Assembly: GCA_046732855.1 (NCBI GenBank)
Contig: JBKPNX010000069.1
Location: 11,518-75,517 of the forward strand
DNA length: 64,000 bases
Direction of reading: 5' to 3'
DNA from: JBKPNX01 sp046732855
GTDB lineage: Bacteria > Pseudomonadota > Alphaproteobacteria > Geminicoccales > Geminicoccaceae
Made by a program: the position numbers and the translations under genes. This document shows, in pieces, positions 26,629 to 35,200 of this stretch (position 1 is the stretch's first letter; every line of letters starts with the position of its first letter). The notes below the pieces were generated by a model. That model saw nothing but the letters and a program-made list of their open reading frames with translations. It had not been told where the DNA came from and made no database searches.

Positions 26629-27801
26629 TCAGGCCGTCACCGTCGCATGCACCAGCTCCCGCAGGAAGCGGGCGCAGCGCTCGAGCTGGGCCAGCTCTAC
26701 ATACTCGTCGGGCTTGTGCGCCACCCTGATGTCGCCGGGGCCGCAGACCACCGTGGGGATCCCGCGCGCGGCGTAGTGGCCGGCTTCGGTCCCGAACGCC
26801 AGCTTGATCGGCGTCCGGGTGCCGGTCAGGCGGCAGCACACCTCCTCGATGCCGGGCCGAGCCGTGCCGCCGAGGGCGGGGTAGCTCATCAGCTCCTCCC
26901 AGGCGATGCCGGCAGCGGGGGAGCGGGCGCCCATGGCGGGCAGCAGGGTGCCCTCCGCCCAGCCCCGAATCCGCGCGAACAGCGCGTCGGGCTCCTGACC
27001 GGGCAGCGGTCGGAACTCGAACTCGAACCGGCAGCGGTCGGGCACGATGTTGAGCGCGCTGCCGCCGGCGATGACGCCCGTGCTGATCGTGCAGTGGGGC
27101 GGCTCGAAGCCATGCGCGAACGGCCCCGTCGTCCGGAACTCGTCATTCAGGCGGCGCAGCTCGGCGATCATTGCGGCGGCGATCTCGATCGCGTTCACGC
27201 CCAGATGATTGAGCGCCGAGTGGCTGGCCAGCCCGGTCACGGTGCATACGTAGCCCGCCTTGCCTTTGTGGCCGTTGGCGACCTGCATGCCGGTCGGCTC
27301 GCCGACCACGCAAGCAAGCGGCGGCGCCGGCAGGCGACCTGCGAGGTGATCGAGCAGGCCGGGCACGCCCTTGCAGCCGACCTCCTCGTCGTAGGTGAGC
27401 GCCAGGTGGACCGGCGCGGCGAGCCGCAGCCCTTGGAATTCGGGCACCAGGGCGAGCGCGGTCGCGATGAAGCCCTTCATGTCGGCCGCGCCGCGCCCGT
27501 ACAGGCGACCGTCGCGCGCACCGCAGGTGAACGGATCGCTCGACCAGCTCTGGCCATCCACCGGGACCACGTCGGTATGCCCGGACAGCACGAGCCCGCC
27601 GCCCTCCAGAGGGCCGATGCTGGCGAACAGATTGGCCTTCGCGCCGGCGGCGTCGAACAGCAGCTCGGAGGCGATGCCGAGCCGGTCGAGATAGTCGCGC
27701 ACGAACTCGATCAGGGGCAGATTCGAGTTGCGACTGGTGGTGTCGAACCCGATCAGTCGGTCGAGCATCTGGCGCACGTCGAGCAGGGGATGTCCGGTCA
27801 C
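26629..27801 (-). CDS. argE: Acetylornithine deacetylase (ArgE-type M20 peptidase)
   Basis: 390-aa M20 metallohydrolase. The zinc-binding motifs SGHTDVVPV and GRGAADMKGF, the catalytic-base region TYDEEVGCKG, and the dimerisation lid are all present. It aligns best with the ArgE group that hydrolyses N-acetylornithine in arginine synthesis. Other M20 deacetylases look alike, so the precise substrate is likely but not certain. It is first in a three-gene operon with an aspartoacylase-like gene and a GNAT gene. Confidence 0.88.
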   Translation of the reverse strand: MTGHPLLDVRQMLDRLIGFDTTSRNSNLPLIEFVRDYLDRLGIASELLFDAAGAKANLFASIGPLEGGGLVLSGHTDVVPVDGQSWSSDPFTCGARDGRLYGRGAADMKGFIATALALVPEFQGLRLAAPVHLALTYDEEVGCKGVPGLLDHLAGRLPAPPLACVVGEPTGMQVANGHKGKAGYVCTVTGLASHSALNHLGVNAIEIAAAMIAELRRLNDEFRTTGPFAHGFEPPHCTISTGVIAGGSALNIVPDRCRFEFEFRPLPGQEPDALFARIRGWAEGTLLPAMGARSPAAGIAWEELMSYPALGGTARPGIEEVCCRLTGTRTPIKLAFGTEAGHYAARGIPTVVCGPGDIRVAHKPDEYVELAQLERCARFLRELVHATVTA

Positions 27802-28006
27802 GACGTCCTCGTTACCTGCACCCGGCGAAGACCGAGCGGACTATAGAGCCCGAGCGGCGGCCTGTCATGGCGCGCAGGCGAGCATCGGGCAGCTCTGGCA
27901 TCTCGAAGCGGCACCTGTTCCGCACGACCCATCCGCTTCATATTGATGCTGAGGGTCGGAGCGGTGCGCTGGTCGACGAGGCCTCGCCCTCGAGGAGCAT
28001 CGAGCG

Positions 28007-29032
28007 ATGAGAACAGACTCGGGACTCTCGAACCCGCGTTGGCCGGGTCGTCTCGCTGCAGCTCGCGCCGTCCTGTCGCTGGTCCTGTGCGCGACGGGTA
28101 GCGCCGCCGATGGCCAAGCCGCGAGCAGCGACACGCTGGACGGCGTGGTCCAGATCATCGCGCATGTGCCCCAGGATGCTCGGACCGCCTCGACGCTGGG
28201 CACCGAACGCCAGGGTACCGGCGTCGTGATCGACGACAGCGGCCTGGTCCTCACCATCGGCTACCTCGTTCTCGAGGCGATGGAGATCCAGATTCAGGGC
28301 GCCGCGCCGGAGCCGGTGCCGGCGCGGATGGTCGCCTACGACCACGAGACCGGTTTCGGCTTGGTGCGCGCGGAACAGCCGCTCGATCTCACCCCGATTC
28401 CGCTCGGCGCGTCGGCCGAGGTGCAGCCGAGACAGCCGCTGATGGTGGTGAGCAACGTCGGCGAGTTGGATGCGGCCGGCGTTTACGTGGTCGATCGGCG
28501 GGACTTTGCCGGCTACTGGGAGTACCTGCTCGAGGATGCGATCTTCACCGCGCCGCCGCATGCCGAGTTCGGCGGCGCCGCCCTGCTCGACCGCAACGGG
28601 CGGCTGGTCGGAATCGGTTCGCTCCTGGTCAACGACGCCGGTTTCCGCGACCGTCCGATCCCGGGCAATATGTTCGTGCCAATCGACCAGCTCAAGCCGA
28701 TCATGGGCGACCTGTTGAGCCGCGGCCGCCGCGCCGACCCGGCGCGACCATGGCTCGGCGTGATCCTCGAGGAGCAGCACGGCCGGGTGTTCGTCACGCG
28801 GGTCTCGCCCGAGAGCCCAGCCGCGAGCGCGGGCATCGCCCCCGACGACATCATCCTCGGCGTCGATGGCGTCCAGGTGCGCGGCTTGATGGAGTTTTAC
28901 CGCACGCTGTGGGCGCGCGGTCCGGCGGGGGTCGAGGTGCGGCTCGACGTGCTCCAGGGCATGGCGGTGCGCCCGGTGACCGTCAAATCCGGCGACCGCT
29001 ACCGCTACCTGCGCCTCAATCCGACCTACTGA
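28007..29032 (+). CDS. Trypsin-like S1C (HtrA-type) PDZ protein with degenerate catalytic residues
   Basis: 341-aa exported protein: N-terminal signal-like helix (about residues 16-35), a chymotrypsin-like domain (about 40-230), and one PDZ domain (about 245-335, with the WLGVILE start and SPAASAGIAPDDIILGVDG). The fold motifs of HtrA are present but the triad is not. The place of the active-site His (usually TNxHV) reads LTIGYLVL, and the place of GNSGG reads AEFGGAAL without Ser. It is therefore probably a non-catalytic binding or chaperone-like protein in the periplasm. It precedes a CreA-like gene by 13 bp. The degeneracy is seen directly; the function is inferred. Confidence 0.85.
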   Translation: MRTDSGLSNPRWPGRLAAARAVLSLVLCATGSAADGQAASSDTLDGVVQIIAHVPQDARTASTLGTERQGTGVVIDDSGLVLTIGYLVLEAMEIQIQGAAPEPVPARMVAYDHETGFGLVRAEQPLDLTPIPLGASAEVQPRQPLMVVSNVGELDAAGVYVVDRRDFAGYWEYLLEDAIFTAPPHAEFGGAALLDRNGRLVGIGSLLVNDAGFRDRPIPGNMFVPIDQLKPIMGDLLSRGRRADPARPWLGVILEEQHGRVFVTRVSPESPAASAGIAPDDIILGVDGVQVRGLMEFYRTLWARGPAGVEVRLDVLQGMAVRPVTVKSGDRYRYLRLNPTY

Positions 29033-29045
29033 GCGAGGAGGCCCG

Positions 29046-29528
29046 ATGCGCGCTGCCTGGCTGCCGGTTGCCGCGAGCTTGCTGTCCGCCATACCTGCGG
29101 CGGCCGACGAGGTCGGCAGTTTCACCAACGACTGGCTGGGCAACGAGATCGTGGTCGAGGCGATCGAGGACCCCAAAGTCCAGGGCGTGACCTGTCACAT
29201 CAGCCACTTCGAGCGGGGCGTGATCGATCGCCTGCGCAAGGGCAACTGGTTCGAGGATCCCTCCAACGCATCGATCGCGTGCCGGCAGACCGGCCCGATG
29301 GTGATCGGCGACATCGAACGTGACGGCGAGGGCGAGGAGGTGTTCAACGAGCGCAAGAGCCTGGTGTTCAAGAAGCTCGCGGTGCGCCGGATCTACGACG
29401 CGGCCCATCAGGCCCTGGTGTACGTCGTCTACTCGCGCGAGGTGGTCGAGGGCAGCGCCAAGATGGACATCAGCACGGTCCCGCTGCACGCCGCCGAAGT
29501 GACCTGGGAGAATGGCGCGAATCAATAG
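29046..29528 (+). CDS. creA: CreA family protein
   Basis: 160-aa exported protein with an N-terminal signal peptide (residues 1-20, cleavage after AAA). The mature part carries the CreA pattern: IVVEAIEDPKVQGVTCHISH, then NASIACRQTGPM and the KLAVRRIYD strand. CreA is a widespread periplasmic protein of unknown function. The ATG follows GAGGAGG by few bases, directly after the pseudo-protease gene, suggesting an operon. Its 3' end overlaps the convergent phytoene-synthase-like gene by 7 nt. Confidence 0.88.
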   Translation: MRAAWLPVAASLLSAIPAAADEVGSFTNDWLGNEIVVEAIEDPKVQGVTCHISHFERGVIDRLRKGNWFEDPSNASIACRQTGPMVIGDIERDGEGEEVFNERKSLVFKKLAVRRIYDAAHQALVYVVYSREVVEGSAKMDISTVPLHAAEVTWENGANQ

Positions 29529-30361
29529 CGCGCCAGCATATAGCGGCCGAGCAGGGTGAGCGGCGCAAACGCGCCAGGACGCGTGCGCACCGGGGCCAGC
29601 GGATCGCAGCGGGCGCGGGCGAGGCGGCGCAGATAGGCTTGCAGCAGCGGCGCGAGCAGCAGCACCGCGAGCGCTTGGCGTGGGACTGCGTGCCGGTACC
29701 GGCGCGCCTGCCGCAGTTGCGCGCGCGCCTCGCCCATGAGATCGGCGACCGCCGGCCGCAGCGCCTGCGCTTCGGCGCCCAGGTCCACGCGCCCGGGATC
29801 CATCCCGTACCGGGCGAGCAGGGCGCGCGGCAACGGCACGCGGCCGCCGCGCAGGTCGCCCCGCAAGCCCTGCAGCAGGCGCACCAGGCCAAGCGCAACG
29901 CCGAGGTGGCGGGCTGCGGCGCGCGCCGGTTCCGCGCCGCTGCCGAGCAGATCCATGGCGGCGAGGGTCACCTCGCCCGAACTCGCCGCAAGGCTCTGTT
30001 CCAGCGCGGCCAGATCGGCGGGCAGCTCGCCACCGAGCTCCTGCTCGCGCGCGCGGATCGCCGCCTCGAGGCGCGGCCGCAGCGGCGCGAACCGATCCCA
30101 CAGCGCATGCAACGCAAGGACGATTGGGTGGGCCGGCGGCCGGCCTGCCGCACTCGCGTCGAGCGCCTCGCGCCACCACTGCAGGCGAACCAGCCCAGCG
30201 ACGGGTTCGTTGACCACGCGCCGCACCCGCCTGATCTCGAGGTCGAACGCATAGAGGGCGAACAGCGCCTCGCGCGCATCCGCGGCGGCGAACAGCGTCG
30301 CCAGGTAGCGATCGGGATCGTGCGCACGCACTTCGGCGGCGCAATGCGACAGGGAAGCCAT
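29522..30361 (-). CDS. Squalene/phytoene synthase family protein (NDUFAF6-like)
   Basis: 279-aa all-helical isoprenoid-synthase fold. The segment that should hold the first Asp-rich motif reads ALYAFDLEIRRV and lacks the DxxxD of real phytoene or squalene synthases. The second region, GLRGDLRGGRVPLP, keeps one Asp and the RVPLP element. This pattern fits the NDUFAF6-like branch tied to respiratory complex I assembly in Alphaproteobacteria and mitochondria rather than carotenoid synthesis. The start at 30361 (MASLSHCAAEVR) is chosen over a longer Arg-rich open frame. It overlaps the creA end convergently. Confidence 0.82.
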   Translation of the reverse strand: MASLSHCAAEVRAHDPDRYLATLFAAADAREALFALYAFDLEIRRVRRVVNEPVAGLVRLQWWREALDASAAGRPPAHPIVLALHALWDRFAPLRPRLEAAIRAREQELGGELPADLAALEQSLAASSGEVTLAAMDLLGSGAEPARAAARHLGVALGLVRLLQGLRGDLRGGRVPLPRALLARYGMDPGRVDLGAEAQALRPAVADLMGEARAQLRQARRYRHAVPRQALAVLLLAPLLQAYLRRLARARCDPLAPVRTRPGAFAPLTLLGRYMLARY

Positions 30362-30826
30362 GCACTTCTCGACCAGGGCTCGCCCGCGCCAGCAAGCCGT
30401 CTCGCGTCCACCGTCCGCCACAGCACGACGCACGCGCCCGTGCCTAAAGGAGTGCCGCGGGTACCGGCTCGAAGAGCCTATGATCGGGCCGGCCCCGGAC
30501 AGGAGGACCACAGGTCCGGCTCGGAAGGCTCAGAGTCGAGCGCTCCGACCGCGCCGACGCAGACCGTCCACCATAGCTGAAACGGGCGCGCCCGGCACTC
30601 TGAGCCATCGGTCCGGCTCGCGCATCGCTCGTAGCGCGGACGCGCGAGACTGGCTGGACGGTGGCGCCGAAGCAGGCGGCTCGGTTGGCCAGCGGGCCTG
30701 CCCCGAGGAGGACCGATGCTGGGCGAAACGGAACGCCGACCCTCATGACTGGCGTTTAGACAGACGGCCGGGGAGCGGATGCCGAACGCGGCTGCCCGGG
30801 AGCCGTCAAAACCTGGACGGGGCGCC
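30362..30826. other. Intergenic region, no supported gene
   Basis: About 465 bp of GC-rich sequence between two divergent genes. Several overlapping open frames are present, but none shows a domain-like pattern. Promoters for the flanking genes should be here. No clear terminator, operator or RNA gene was seen. Confidence 0.5.
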
Positions 30827-31555
30827 ATGCCGGGACGCTGCTGGATCGGGACGTCGGGCTGGAGCTACCGGCACTGGCGCGGACCGTTCTACCCGAGCGA
30901 CATGGGCAAAGGGGCCGATCAGCTGCTCTTTTACGCCGAGCGCTTCGATACGGTCGAGGTCAACGGCACCTTCTACCGGCTAATCGAGGTCGACACCTTC
31001 CGCCGCTGGCGCGACGCGACGCCCCCAGGCTTCCTCTTCGCCTGCAAGGGCAGCCGCTATATCACCCACATGAAGCGCCTCAAAGAGCCCGAGCGGCCCG
31101 TCGGGCGCTACTTCGAGCGGATCGAGGCGCTGGGGGACAAGCTCGGGCCGATCGTGTTCCAGCTGCCGGGCCGGTTCAAACCCGTTCAGGCCCGGCTCGC
31201 GGCGTTCCTGAAGGCGCTTCCGGCTGACCATCGCTACGCATTCGAGTTTCGCGATCCGGCGTGGTTTCAGCCCGAGATCCTGGAGTTGCTCGCCGCGCGC
31301 AATGTCGCGCTCTGCCTGTACGAGTTCGCGGGCCAGCAGGCGCCGCTCGAGGTCACCGCAAACTTCGTCTACATCCGCCTGCACGGCCCCGACGGCCCGT
31401 ACCGCGGTTCGTACAGCGACGCGGCGCTGCGGGCCTGGGCCAAGCGCATCCGCGGCTGGGCCAAAGCCGGCCTCGACGTCTACTGCTATTTCGACAATGA
31501 CGAGGAGGGCCACGCGCCGCATAACGCGCTGCGCCTGCGCGACATGCTGGCGTGA
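30827..31555 (+). CDS. DUF72 domain protein (first copy)
   Basis: 242-aa TIM-barrel-like DUF72 (YecE-type) protein. It begins IGTSGWSYRHWRGPFYP and includes the family motifs VEVNGTFYRL, FACKGSRYITHM, LGPIVFQLP and YCYFDNDEEGHAP. The start is the ATG at 30827; the open frame runs 16 codons further up but without a good site. DUF72 has no established reaction; it often sits near DNA-repair genes. A second complete copy lies at 34433-35188, and a decayed fragment lies next to the UdgX gene. Confidence 0.88.
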   Translation: MPGRCWIGTSGWSYRHWRGPFYPSDMGKGADQLLFYAERFDTVEVNGTFYRLIEVDTFRRWRDATPPGFLFACKGSRYITHMKRLKEPERPVGRYFERIEALGDKLGPIVFQLPGRFKPVQARLAAFLKALPADHRYAFEFRDPAWFQPEILELLAARNVALCLYEFAGQQAPLEVTANFVYIRLHGPDGPYRGSYSDAALRAWAKRIRGWAKAGLDVYCYFDNDEEGHAPHNALRLRDMLA

Positions 31556-31842
31556 GGCCCGCGTCCAGCCCGCCCGATGAGCCCTCTGTGCCAGGGCGAC
31601 CGCCGAACAGCGCGAACTGCAGGCGCCTTCCTGATGAGGCGGCCCCGCGGGCCCTGGCCGCGCGGCACCCGCCGCTCAGGGCTTCGGCAACGGACCAACG
31701 GCCCGCGTTCGCCCGAACCTGATCGGTGTTCGGAGGTGCCATCGACTGGCGGCTCGTGCGCTGCCGGGATCGCCCTCTCCGGCCATCCGCAGTGCCGGCT
31801 AGCTAGCGGTTCCTTAGCCGCCTGGCGGCGATACTTCGGAGC

Positions 31843-32169
31843 ATGCCGTGGCACCCTCGCAGGCAAGCGCCGCCCCACGGCAGGGGCGCGCATCGACGCC
31901 GGACACGGCGCGGCCGCTTCCCTTTCTGGGCCGGCTGGCTGGCGCTGATTGCAGGAGCTTCAAACTTCCATCTGGTGGTCGGCCCGATGCTGTCTTTGCC
32001 GACCGACGGGCGCGCCGCCTATCAGTGCCGGCACAACGCCTACAACTGCAGCGACTTCCGTTCGCGGTTCGAGGCGCAGGCGGCCTATCAGGCCTGCGGC
32101 GGCCGCCAGAACGACGTGCACCGCCTCGACGACGACCGGGACGGCTTCGCGTGCGAGCGCCTGCCGTAA
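31843..32169 (+). CDS. Small membrane or secreted protein with excalibur calcium-binding domain
   Basis: 108 aa. A basic N-terminus is followed by a hydrophobic segment (about residues 28-50, WAGWLALIAGASNFHLVVG) that could be a signal anchor. The C-terminus has the excalibur pattern, a DxDxDGxxCE loop (DDDRDGFACE) with partner cysteines at CRH, CSD and CGG. Excalibur domains bind calcium outside the cell. The start is somewhat uncertain. The upstream 287 bp show nothing clear. Confidence 0.75.
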   Translation: MPWHPRRQAPPHGRGAHRRRTRRGRFPFWAGWLALIAGASNFHLVVGPMLSLPTDGRAAYQCRHNAYNCSDFRSRFEAQAAYQACGGRQNDVHRLDDDRDGFACERLP

Positions 32170-32241
32170 TCGGCTGAGCGGAAACCTGGCCCCGAGGTCG
32201 GCGGAACGCGCGGGCCGAAACGGCGCAGTGGCTCGCCCCAT

Positions 32242-32928
32242 TCAACGGGCGCTGTCTTCCCGCTGCGGCTTCTTACCCTCGCCGAGGACCGCAGCGACCT
32301 GGCGCAGCTCGCGCACGAACTGGCGGATCGCGTCCTTGCGCTCGGCGTCGTCCTCGATGCGCAGGAGCGACGAGGGATGCACGGTCGCCATCACGTACGG
32401 CGCCAGGTTCGAGCGGAGGAACCGGCCGCGCTCGCGGGTCACCCGGAAGGTCGGCCCGAGCAGCGCCTGCGCCGCCGTGGCGCCGAGCAGCACGATGATC
32501 TCGGGCTGCACGACCTCGAGCTCCGCCTCGAGCCACGGCAGGCACGCCCTGATCTCCATCGATGACGGCTTGCTGTGGATGCGCCGCTTGCCGCGGGGCA
32601 CCCATTTGAAGTGCTTGACCACGTTGGAGACGTAGGCCTGCGTGCGATCGATCCCGGCCTTCTCCAGCGCCCAGTCGAGCAGCTGGCCCGCCGGCCCGAC
32701 GAACGGCCGCCCCTGCAGGTCCTCCTGATCGCCCGGCTGCTCGCCGATCAGCATCACCCGCGCGCCCGCGCGCCCTTCCCCGAACACCGTCTGCGTGCCG
32801 CGCTCGTACAGCGGGCAGGCGGTGCAGCCGGCGGCCGCGGCCTTCAGCCCGTCCAGATCCGCGCCTGCCGGCACGAAGCGACGCGCCGTGTCGTCCGGCT
32901 TGCTGTCGTCATCGAACAGGTCGCTCAA
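32242..32928 (-). CDS. udgX: UdgX-type uracil-DNA glycosylase
   Basis: 228-aa uracil-DNA glycosylase of the Fe-S-containing superfamily. CTACPLY supplies two cluster Cys residues, and the fold motifs GEQPGDQEDLQGRPFVGPAG and VHPSSLL are present. It carries the UdgX hallmark loop KRRIH (residues 114-118), where His118 in the family attacks the abasic sugar and forms a covalent link to DNA. This separates it from ordinary family 4 enzymes. The start chosen is TTG 32928, 6 nt after GGGAG and near the usual N-terminus; the long upstream frame is not conserved-looking. It lies just downstream of a DUF72 fragment on the same strand. Confidence 0.9.
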   Translation of the reverse strand: MSDLFDDDSKPDDTARRFVPAGADLDGLKAAAAGCTACPLYERGTQTVFGEGRAGARVMLIGEQPGDQEDLQGRPFVGPAGQLLDWALEKAGIDRTQAYVSNVVKHFKWVPRGKRRIHSKPSSMEIRACLPWLEAELEVVQPEIIVLLGATAAQALLGPTFRVTRERGRFLRSNLAPYVMATVHPSSLLRIEDDAERKDAIRQFVRELRQVAAVLGEGKKPQREDSAR

Positions 32929-32939
32929 GCCCAGCTCCC

Positions 32940-33041
32940 TCAGGCCGGCGCCGGCTGCGCGCCCATCACCTGCATCAGGCGGAGCGCGAACTGCGGCGCC
33001 GTCCCGTCGTCCTCGTGCTTGAAGAACACGTGGGCGTGGTG
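32940..33041 (-). pseudogene. C-terminal remnant of a DUF72 protein
   Basis: Reads HAHVFFKHEDDGTAPQFALR and then a divergent tail, nearly the same as the C-terminus of the complete DUF72 gene at 34433 (AYVFFKHEDDGTAPLFARRL). The sequence before it in the same frame has no DUF72 similarity, so only the last ~34 codons survive. It ends 12 nt before the udgX start, suggesting an ancestral DUF72-udgX operon that lost the first gene. Confidence 0.7.
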
Positions 33042-33484
33042 GACGATCCCTGCCGAGGCGACAAAGGCAGGGCGGTCGCACAGGGTCAAAGCTCGCGCAG
33101 GAATCCTGCTCAATTCCAGATTTTCGTCGAGAAAGTCCGCCAACGTGTCTCGTACGACGGCGACGCCTCGGATGCTTGGTCGCGGTGGTCCGACTACGTC
33201 GAGCGGTTGGTAGGCGATCAGGCAACCTTGGACGCGGCGTGAAACGCGATCAGGATGCGGCGGTCAATACATCCGCTGCGGTGCCTCGGCGTCTGGTCTG
33301 TGTTGCCTGCGCTGGAGTCGAACCCGTCTTTTTCGCAGATTTAGCCGGCCTTTCGCCAAATCGTCGTGCCTGTGACCCAATTCACAGCGCCTCGCCCGCG
33401 CCGGCGCTAGGTCTCTCCTCATCGGCCCGCCAAACGTTCGAGCCGAGATGCGCAAATCCGAACTTGCGTTTGAGGAGCACCACC
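33042..33484. other. Intergenic region with a CRP-like palindrome
   Basis: About 440 bp between the DUF72 remnant and the secreted protein gene. Open frames here look random. A perfect TGTGA-N6-TCACA site lies at 33371-33386. A T-loop-like CTGGAGTCGAACCCG near 33311 is not part of a foldable tRNA. Confidence 0.5.
33371..33386. promoter_or_regulatory. Perfect TGTGA-N6-TCACA palindrome (CRP/FNR-family operator candidate)
   Basis: Both half-sites match the CRP consensus exactly with the right 6-bp spacer (CCCAAT). It lies about 100 bp before the start of the secreted-protein gene at 33485. Binding by a CRP/FNR-family regulator is plausible but not shown. Confidence 0.45.
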
Positions 33485-34270
33485 ATGTCACGAGCCTTGA
33501 CCGCCTCCACCACGGCCCTGATTGCCTTTACCGCGACGGCGGGTCTCACGCTTTCCGTGGCGCACGCCGCACAGTCGACCGTGTCGAGCACCGGCGGCAG
33601 TTCGCCTCTGGGCAAGCCGAACGTCTCCACGCAGTCGCCGACCTCGGGCACCACGACTCCTGGCTCAACCACGGTCACGCCGAGTGGCCCTTACACCACC
33701 TCGCCCAATTGGCGCCCGGTGTCCGGCTATACCGGCGACCACTCAGTCATCTACTCGCTCGCCGGCTCGACCTACGCGCTGAACCGGCTGGCGTTCTACG
33801 AGCACTCCGATGATCCGAATCACATCGAGATCTGGATGGAACAGCTCTGCTACGATCAGCCCTGCGATCCCGGGCCGCGCAATGGCAGCCTGCATGTTGG
33901 CAACAAGGATGCGAATGAGGGTACGAAGGAGATCATCGCCGCCGGCGACGATTACTACATAACCGCGATCCAGGTCTGCACGACGGACGAAAACGACATC
34001 AGGAAGCGCAAGATCAAAGGGGCTCGGATCTGGACGGCAAGGCTCGAACCGGGGGGCATTGTCAATCGCATGGACTACGAACCGCCGCCGTTCGACCGTC
34101 CTAACTGCAACAACCATTGGCGCGAAAAGCAGCTCTGCCTCGGCAACCGCGTCGCGGTCGGCCTCAAGGCCTACTATAATGACGACTCGCCGCAGTGGAA
34201 CAACCGGTACTACATTACCGGCCTCGAGCTGGAATGCGCCCTCGTCGAGGACCCCGGCCCGAAAACCTAG
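33485..34270 (+). CDS. Exported protein of unknown function
   Basis: 261 aa. A clear Sec signal peptide (about residues 1-28, cleavage at AHA-A) is followed by a Ser/Thr/Pro/Gly-rich linker (to about residue 75) and a folded domain rich in Tyr, Asn and Asp. Six Cys in the mature part (for example LCYDQPCDPG and the later CNN, LCL, ECA) suggest disulfides. I recognise no family. The ATG has a strong GAGGAG site 6 nt upstream. The open frame extends 103 codons further up, but that part lacks coding character. A CRP-like palindrome lies upstream, and the gene appears monocistronic. Confidence 0.8.
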   Translation: MSRALTASTTALIAFTATAGLTLSVAHAAQSTVSSTGGSSPLGKPNVSTQSPTSGTTTPGSTTVTPSGPYTTSPNWRPVSGYTGDHSVIYSLAGSTYALNRLAFYEHSDDPNHIEIWMEQLCYDQPCDPGPRNGSLHVGNKDANEGTKEIIAAGDDYYITAIQVCTTDENDIRKRKIKGARIWTARLEPGGIVNRMDYEPPPFDRPNCNNHWREKQLCLGNRVAVGLKAYYNDDSPQWNNRYYITGLELECALVEDPGPKT

Positions 34271-34432
34271 CCCTGTGAGGGTCTAAGTTGGCCTCCATGT
34301 TTGGCCTTTTTCTCCCAGGCCGCATGGATACTTCGGGATCGGAGCATCGGGGGCGCGTTGACGGGTCTAGGGATTGACGCCTTCACCGGACTCGCGAAAC
34401 CTCACGCACGGGCCACTCGGTCGCGGCGGCCA

Positions 34433-35188
34433 TCAACCAGCAGCTTGCGCGGTCTGGCCCGTTTGATGGCCGCCTAGTTCCATCAGGCGACGTGCGAACA
34501 GCGGCGCGGTGCCATCGTCCTCGTGCTTGAAGAACACGTAGGCCTCGGACCAGCCCTGATCACGCATCCGACCGGCCCAGGCCTCGAGGTCCGCGTCGCT
34601 GTAGTTCTCGCGGCGCAGGCGCAGGTAACCGAACGACGCGGTCGCGACCAGCGGCACGACCAGGCCGCCGCCTTCCTGGTCCTTCGGCTCGGTCTCGGCG
34701 ACGCAGAGCGCGGCGTCGTGCGCGCGCAACGCCTCGAACACGTCGTTCTCGAACCAGCTGGCGTTGCGGAACTCGAGCGCGACGCGGCGGTCGCGCGGCA
34801 CCAGATCCAAAAACGCGCGCAGCCGGTCGAGGTCCTTCTTCAGATGCGGCGGCAGCTGGAACAGGAGCGGGCCGAGCTTCGGGCCGAGCGCGCCCGCGGT
34901 CTCGAACAGGTAGCCGAGCAGCTCGCCCACGTCCTTCAGGCGCTGCATGTGCGTGATCCGGCGCGAGGCCTTGAGCACGAAGCGGAAGCCGTCGGGCGTC
35001 TGAGCCGCCCAGTCCTCGAGCATCTTGGCCTTGGGCAGCCGGTAGAAGGTGTTGTTGATCTCGACCGCGGGGAGGCGCGCGGCGTAGTAGGTCAGCATCT
35101 CGGCGTCGGGCAGGTCGACCGGATAGAATGGCCCCTTCCACGGCTTGTAGCTGAAGCCGCTGGCGCCGGCGAACAGGCTAAGGGACAT
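34433..35188 (-). CDS. DUF72 domain protein (second copy)
   Basis: 251-aa DUF72 (YecE-type) barrel: FAGASGFSYKPWKGPFYP at the N-terminus, VEINNTFYRLP, RFVLKASRRITHM, GPLLFQLPPHLK and a C-terminal AYVFFKHEDDGTAP. It differs enough from the copy at 30827 to be an older paralogue, and it is the closest relative of the fragment beside udgX. It starts 12 nt after the stop of an AmmeMemoRadiSam B gene and is probably cotranscribed with it. Function unknown. Confidence 0.88.
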   Translation of the reverse strand: MSLSLFAGASGFSYKPWKGPFYPVDLPDAEMLTYYAARLPAVEINNTFYRLPKAKMLEDWAAQTPDGFRFVLKASRRITHMQRLKDVGELLGYLFETAGALGPKLGPLLFQLPPHLKKDLDRLRAFLDLVPRDRRVALEFRNASWFENDVFEALRAHDAALCVAETEPKDQEGGGLVVPLVATASFGYLRLRRENYSDADLEAWAGRMRDQGWSEAYVFFKHEDDGTAPLFARRLMELGGHQTGQTAQAAG

Positions 35189-35200
35189 CGCGGGCCTCGC

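Noticed and set aside
29522..30361. Carotenoid-pathway phytoene synthase
   Set aside because: The Asp-rich substrate motifs are incomplete and no other carotenoid gene is nearby; the NDUFAF6-like branch fits better.
33296..33330. T-arm-like sequence CTGGAGTCGAACCCG suggesting a tRNA
   Set aside because: No matching acceptor, D or anticodon arms could be placed around it.
34290..34311. Possible terminator after the secreted-protein gene (GGCC ... GGCC then TTTTT)
   Set aside because: The stem is only 4 bp with a 9-nt loop; the T-run alone is not enough.
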